23,741 nt of DNA from Firmicutes bacterium UBA5449 (lineage in GTDB: Bacteria > Bacillota > SHA-98 > UBA4971): positions 1 to 23,741 of the forward strand of contig DIQZ01000005.1 in the NCBI GenBank assembly GCA_002424305.1, given 5' to 3'. The position numbers and the translations under genes are program-made. How positions within the stretch are numbered: the first letter of the stretch is position 1; each line of letters starts with the position of its first letter. The notes under the pieces were generated by a model. It ran no database searches. It saw only the letters and a program-made list of their open reading frames with translations, and had not been told where the DNA came from. Positions 21,565 to 23,741 of this stretch are shown here, piece after piece.

Positions 21565-21594
21565 TTGACTGCGAAAAGAATATAACCATATATG
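21565..21594 (+). promoter_or_regulatory. Possible promoter for the GntR-cblTS unit
   Basis: TTGACT (21565-21570) with ATATAT at 17 bp or TATATG at 18 bp downstream, about 160 bp before the GntR gene, in an AT-rich intergenic stretch (21499-21751). A hairpin AAGTCTT-N6-AAGACTT (21669-21688) lies between the promoter and the gene. No cobalamin-riboswitch-like structure is evident. Confidence 0.35.
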
Positions 21595-21751
21595 TATATA
21601 TTCATATTTCTCCTAACTGATTCTGAGGCAAGCACCCAACTGAAAACCTACATCTCAACTCACATAATAAGTCTTTTATCCAAGACTTTAGCACTATTAA
21701 TACTAAGAGATTCTGCAAGTGAAAGGACTACACAAGATCGGTGGTTGAATA

Positions 21752-22552
21752 ATGGACACACAACTCGTAGACAGGTCAAAACCTGTACCGCTGTACCATC
21801 AAGTAAAAGACTCTCTCAGAGAACGTATCGAAGCTCACGAGTGGGAACCGGGCATGAAGATTCCCACGGGAAAGGAGCTCGCTGCAGAATACGGTGTAAG
21901 CCAGATCACAATAAAACAAGCTCTGTCACGGCTTGACATGGAAGGGCTCGTAGAGAGATACCAAGGCCGCGGAACATTTGTCTGCCAGCCTCCGCTTGTA
22001 CAAGACATTTTCACTCTGGCCGGATTCTCTGCAAGTTTCGCCCAAGCAGGAATTGAAATCGAAAGCCGGCTAATAGGCACAGCAGTCATTCCCGCAAGTG
22101 AAGGGATCGCACGGAGACTGTCAATTGACTCAGGTGAATCAGTGATCGAGGTCAGGCGCGTCAGACTTGCAAAAAACATCCCGGTATGCCTTCAAACATC
22201 CTATCTACCCCATAAACTCTGTTGCCCGATACTGGACCGCGATCTCGCAAAGGAATCCCTTTTCGAATTGCTTAAAGAGACATGCAATCTAAACCCGGCA
22301 TGGGCTGACGAGGCGTTAAACGCTGTGACAGTCGATGACTACGAAGCCAGAATTCTTATGGTGCCACCCACAAGTCCCGCATTCCTGATTAGAAGAACAA
22401 CTTTTGACAAATCGGGAGCTCCGGTGGAATTCGCAAAATCTGTACTGCGAGGTGATAGATGCAAATTTACAGTGTCCTTAAACGCAGAGACAACACGGAA
22501 CGGAAGAGAACTTAAGGAAGGGTTAATAGGAATCAAAACACAGGTATCATGA
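21752..22552 (+). CDS. GntR-family regulator, HutC/UTRA subfamily
   Basis: A 266-residue transcription factor. The N-terminal GntR winged helix (about 10-78) has PLYHQVKDSLRERI, PGMKIPTGKELAAEYGVSQI and MEGLVERYQGRGTFV; a UTRA effector domain follows (about 95-245) with VIEVRRVRLAKNIPVCLQTSYLP and FLIRRTTFDKSGAPVEFAKS. Such regulators usually repress neighbouring uptake or catabolic genes until a small ligand binds. The CblT-like S-component starts 49 bp downstream and the CblS-like kinase follows, so alpha-ribazole or a related benzimidazole riboside is a reasonable ligand guess. ATG 21752 has GGTGG about nine bases upstream. Confidence 0.9.
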   Translation: MDTQLVDRSKPVPLYHQVKDSLRERIEAHEWEPGMKIPTGKELAAEYGVSQITIKQALSRLDMEGLVERYQGRGTFVCQPPLVQDIFTLAGFSASFAQAGIEIESRLIGTAVIPASEGIARRLSIDSGESVIEVRRVRLAKNIPVCLQTSYLPHKLCCPILDRDLAKESLFELLKETCNLNPAWADEALNAVTVDDYEARILMVPPTSPAFLIRRTTFDKSGAPVEFAKSVLRGDRCKFTVSLNAETTRNGRELKEGLIGIKTQVS

Positions 22553-22601
22553 AGTACGTATCTTGATATGACAAGCACATCTTCAAATGGAGGTGCGTTC
22601 T

Positions 22602-23120
22602 ATGTCTACAGAGCCAAAGCTTACGGAAGGCGATCTGAAAAAGACGTACTGGACCCCAAGACGCGTAGCGCGCATGGCAATCTTTGTGGCGCTTAGCGCA
22701 GTAGGAGCCCTGATTAAGATCCCGAGTCCTACCGGGACTGTTGCACTTGACTCGTGTCCCGGCTACTTCAGTGCAGTGGCCTTCGGCTCAATCGAAGGCG
22801 CGATAGTAGCGGCAATAGGCCATATATTCACCGCTGCCACTACCGGTTTCTCCTTAGGTGTTCCAATTCATATCCTCATCGCTATTGAAATGGCGGTCTT
22901 CGCTGCTGCATTCTGGTGGATTAATAAGAAGGCCGGACTCATACCCGCTATCATCGGTGCTACTCTCCTTAACGGTATCGTCGGCGCATTCATCATGGTC
23001 CCCATCGGTGGTATGGGACTGGCTCTCGGCCTCCTTGCACCCCTCTTAGTAGGGTCAGCTGTTAACGTCATTATCGCAGGGGTAGCGTACCTAATAGTAA
23101 AGAAGAGTGACATGATCTAA
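22602..23120 (+). CDS. ECF transporter S-component, CblT-like (predicted alpha-ribazole)
   Basis: A 172-residue integral membrane substrate-binding (S) component of an energy-coupling-factor transporter, with about five or six helices. Features are RVARMAIFVALSAVGALIKIPSP at the N-terminus, the conserved first-helix region for docking to EcfT, and GYFSAVAFGSIEGAIVAAIGH. The ATG at 22602 is chosen because GGAGGTG lies seven bases upstream; the ATG at 22587 is inside the ribosome-binding region. Assignment as CblT rests mostly on the downstream neighbour, which looks like CblS alpha-ribazole kinase, with the two 28 bp apart. No EcfA or EcfT genes are here, so it would use a shared module encoded elsewhere. 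Confidence 0.8.
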   Translation: MSTEPKLTEGDLKKTYWTPRRVARMAIFVALSAVGALIKIPSPTGTVALDSCPGYFSAVAFGSIEGAIVAAIGHIFTAATTGFSLGVPIHILIAIEMAVFAAAFWWINKKAGLIPAIIGATLLNGIVGAFIMVPIGGMGLALGLLAPLLVGSAVNVIIAGVAYLIVKKSDMI

Positions 23121-23148
23121 CAAAACTAAAAGGGGGCGGAGATCAGCT

Positions 23149-23741
23149 ATGCATTCATCCGAAACTGCCGTAAAAGCATATAATGATCTTCTGGAACTTG
23201 CAGGCGCCACTGATACAGGAGGCGTTCAGCGGATACTGCGTAAACGCCTGTCGCAGCGGCGCGATCTGACTCTGGTCAGACTTGCAGGGACCTTTTACCT
23301 TGTTATAGCATGCGATTCCGATGGAGGGATCGGCCCGAAACCCAACGATACTGTCACCGCCCCCCCTGAACTACTCGGTCGATTTGCTGCACGTGTCCCG
23401 CTCATTGAGATGGTGGCCTCAGGCGCTCGTCCCTTAGTGCTGGTGGACACCTTAAGCGTTGAAATGGAGCCAACAGGCAGGCAAATCATTGAAGGTGTCA
23501 GGTTTGAAGCCAATCTGGCAGGCCTGATCGGCGAGAACGTGGTCACAGGCAGCACAGAGGACAATGTTCCCACTACTGCAACAGGGATTGGTGTAACCGT
23601 GATAGGAATTGCAGATGAGCCCCAACTTAGACAAGGCACGAGCAAACCCGGTGATGTCATTGCATGTGTGGGAATTCCTAAAAGCGCGCCCCATGATACA
23701 GTAGCAATCGATGATCCTGAAATTGCGGATATCCCTACAGC
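23149..23741 (+). CDS. AIR-synthase/ThiL-fold protein, CblS-like alpha-ribazole kinase (3' end outside window)
   Basis: The frame is open from ATG 23149 to the window edge (197 complete codons) and continues beyond. GGAG sits seven bases before the start. The protein shows the PurM/ThiL ATP-binding fold: CDSDGGIGPKPNDTV (glycine-rich N-terminal element), then IEMVASGARPLVLVDTLSVE and GRQIIEGVRFEANLAGL, followed by ENVPTTATGIGVTVIGIA-like strands. AIR-synthase-related proteins next to a CblT-type S-component in Firmicutes are CblS, which phosphorylates salvaged alpha-ribazole for cobalamin assembly. Together with the S-component it suggests salvage of alpha-ribazole for vitamin B12 lower-ligand assembly. 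Other AIR-synthase-like roles cannot be excluded from the N-terminal half alone. Confidence 0.78.
   Translation, partial: MHSSETAVKAYNDLLELAGATDTGGVQRILRKRLSQRRDLTLVRLAGTFYLVIACDSDGGIGPKPNDTVTAPPELLGRFAARVPLIEMVASGARPLVLVDTLSVEMEPTGRQIIEGVRFEANLAGLIGENVVTGSTEDNVPTTATGIGVTVIGIADEPQLRQGTSKPGDVIACVGIPKSAPHDTVAIDDPEIADIPT

Noticed and set aside
23295..23694. Minus-strand frames at the window end
   Set aside because: The plus strand is continuously open from ATG 23149 with AIR-synthase-fold motifs, so these are antisense shadows.
1..23741. CRISPR arrays, tRNA or rRNA genes, intact transposases
   Set aside because: No regularly spaced repeats, cloverleaf-like sequences, rRNA segments or transposase domains were seen on either strand.

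Overview
The window looks like chromosome from an anaerobic Firmicute of the Clostridia or a related class. Evidence for this is the strong Shine-Dalgarno sequences, frequent TTG/GTG starts, a SigY-type ECF sigma operon, a sigma-54 enhancer-binding regulator with a TAXI-type TRAP transporter, and an alpha-ribazole salvage pair of Gram-positive type. There are no rRNA, tRNA, CRISPR or intact insertion-sequence genes. The first ~6.8 kb is clearly more AT-rich than the rest, which suggests two segments of different history.

Left segment (1-6840). A Crp/Fnr-type regulator that lacks a normal N-terminus (58-663) is followed by four genes on the minus strand. In transcription order these are a divergent DapA-family aldolase, a CoA-disulfide-reductase/NADH-oxidase-like flavoprotein, a YfcC/DcuC-type carrier and an M20 amidohydrolase. 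A diverged duplicate of one control region lies upstream of the aldolase and again upstream of the carrier. Each copy has an extended -10 promoter and a Crp/Fnr-geometry palindrome (9-bp arms, 4-bp spacer). The four genes therefore look like two co-regulated units for uptake and breakdown of an acylated or amino-acid-like substrate.

Middle segment (6865-14530). An OsmC-like gene precedes a sigma-54 activator whose N-terminal domain carries a four-cysteine cluster. It is followed by a well-matched -24/-12 promoter with an upstream palindrome, then by a CyuA-family cysteine desulfidase/serine dehydratase-like enzyme, a TAXI solute-binding protein, a fused TRAP permease, an internally deleted DapA-family remnant, and a PCC/DUF296 protein. 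The set ends at a hairpin with a T-rich tail. It reads as one sigma-54-dependent amino-acid uptake and catabolism operon.

Right segment (14643-23741). A YchF-like P-loop protein is followed by a five-gene minus-strand operon resembling sigY-yxlCDEFG: ECF sigma, zinc-finger anti-sigma, small membrane protein with zinc ribbon, ABC ATPase and ABC permease. Next come an unrecognised polytopic membrane protein, an AlkZ-family DNA glycosylase, a GntR/UTRA regulator, a CblT-like ECF S-component, and the start of a CblS-like (AIR-synthase-fold) kinase that runs off the window end.
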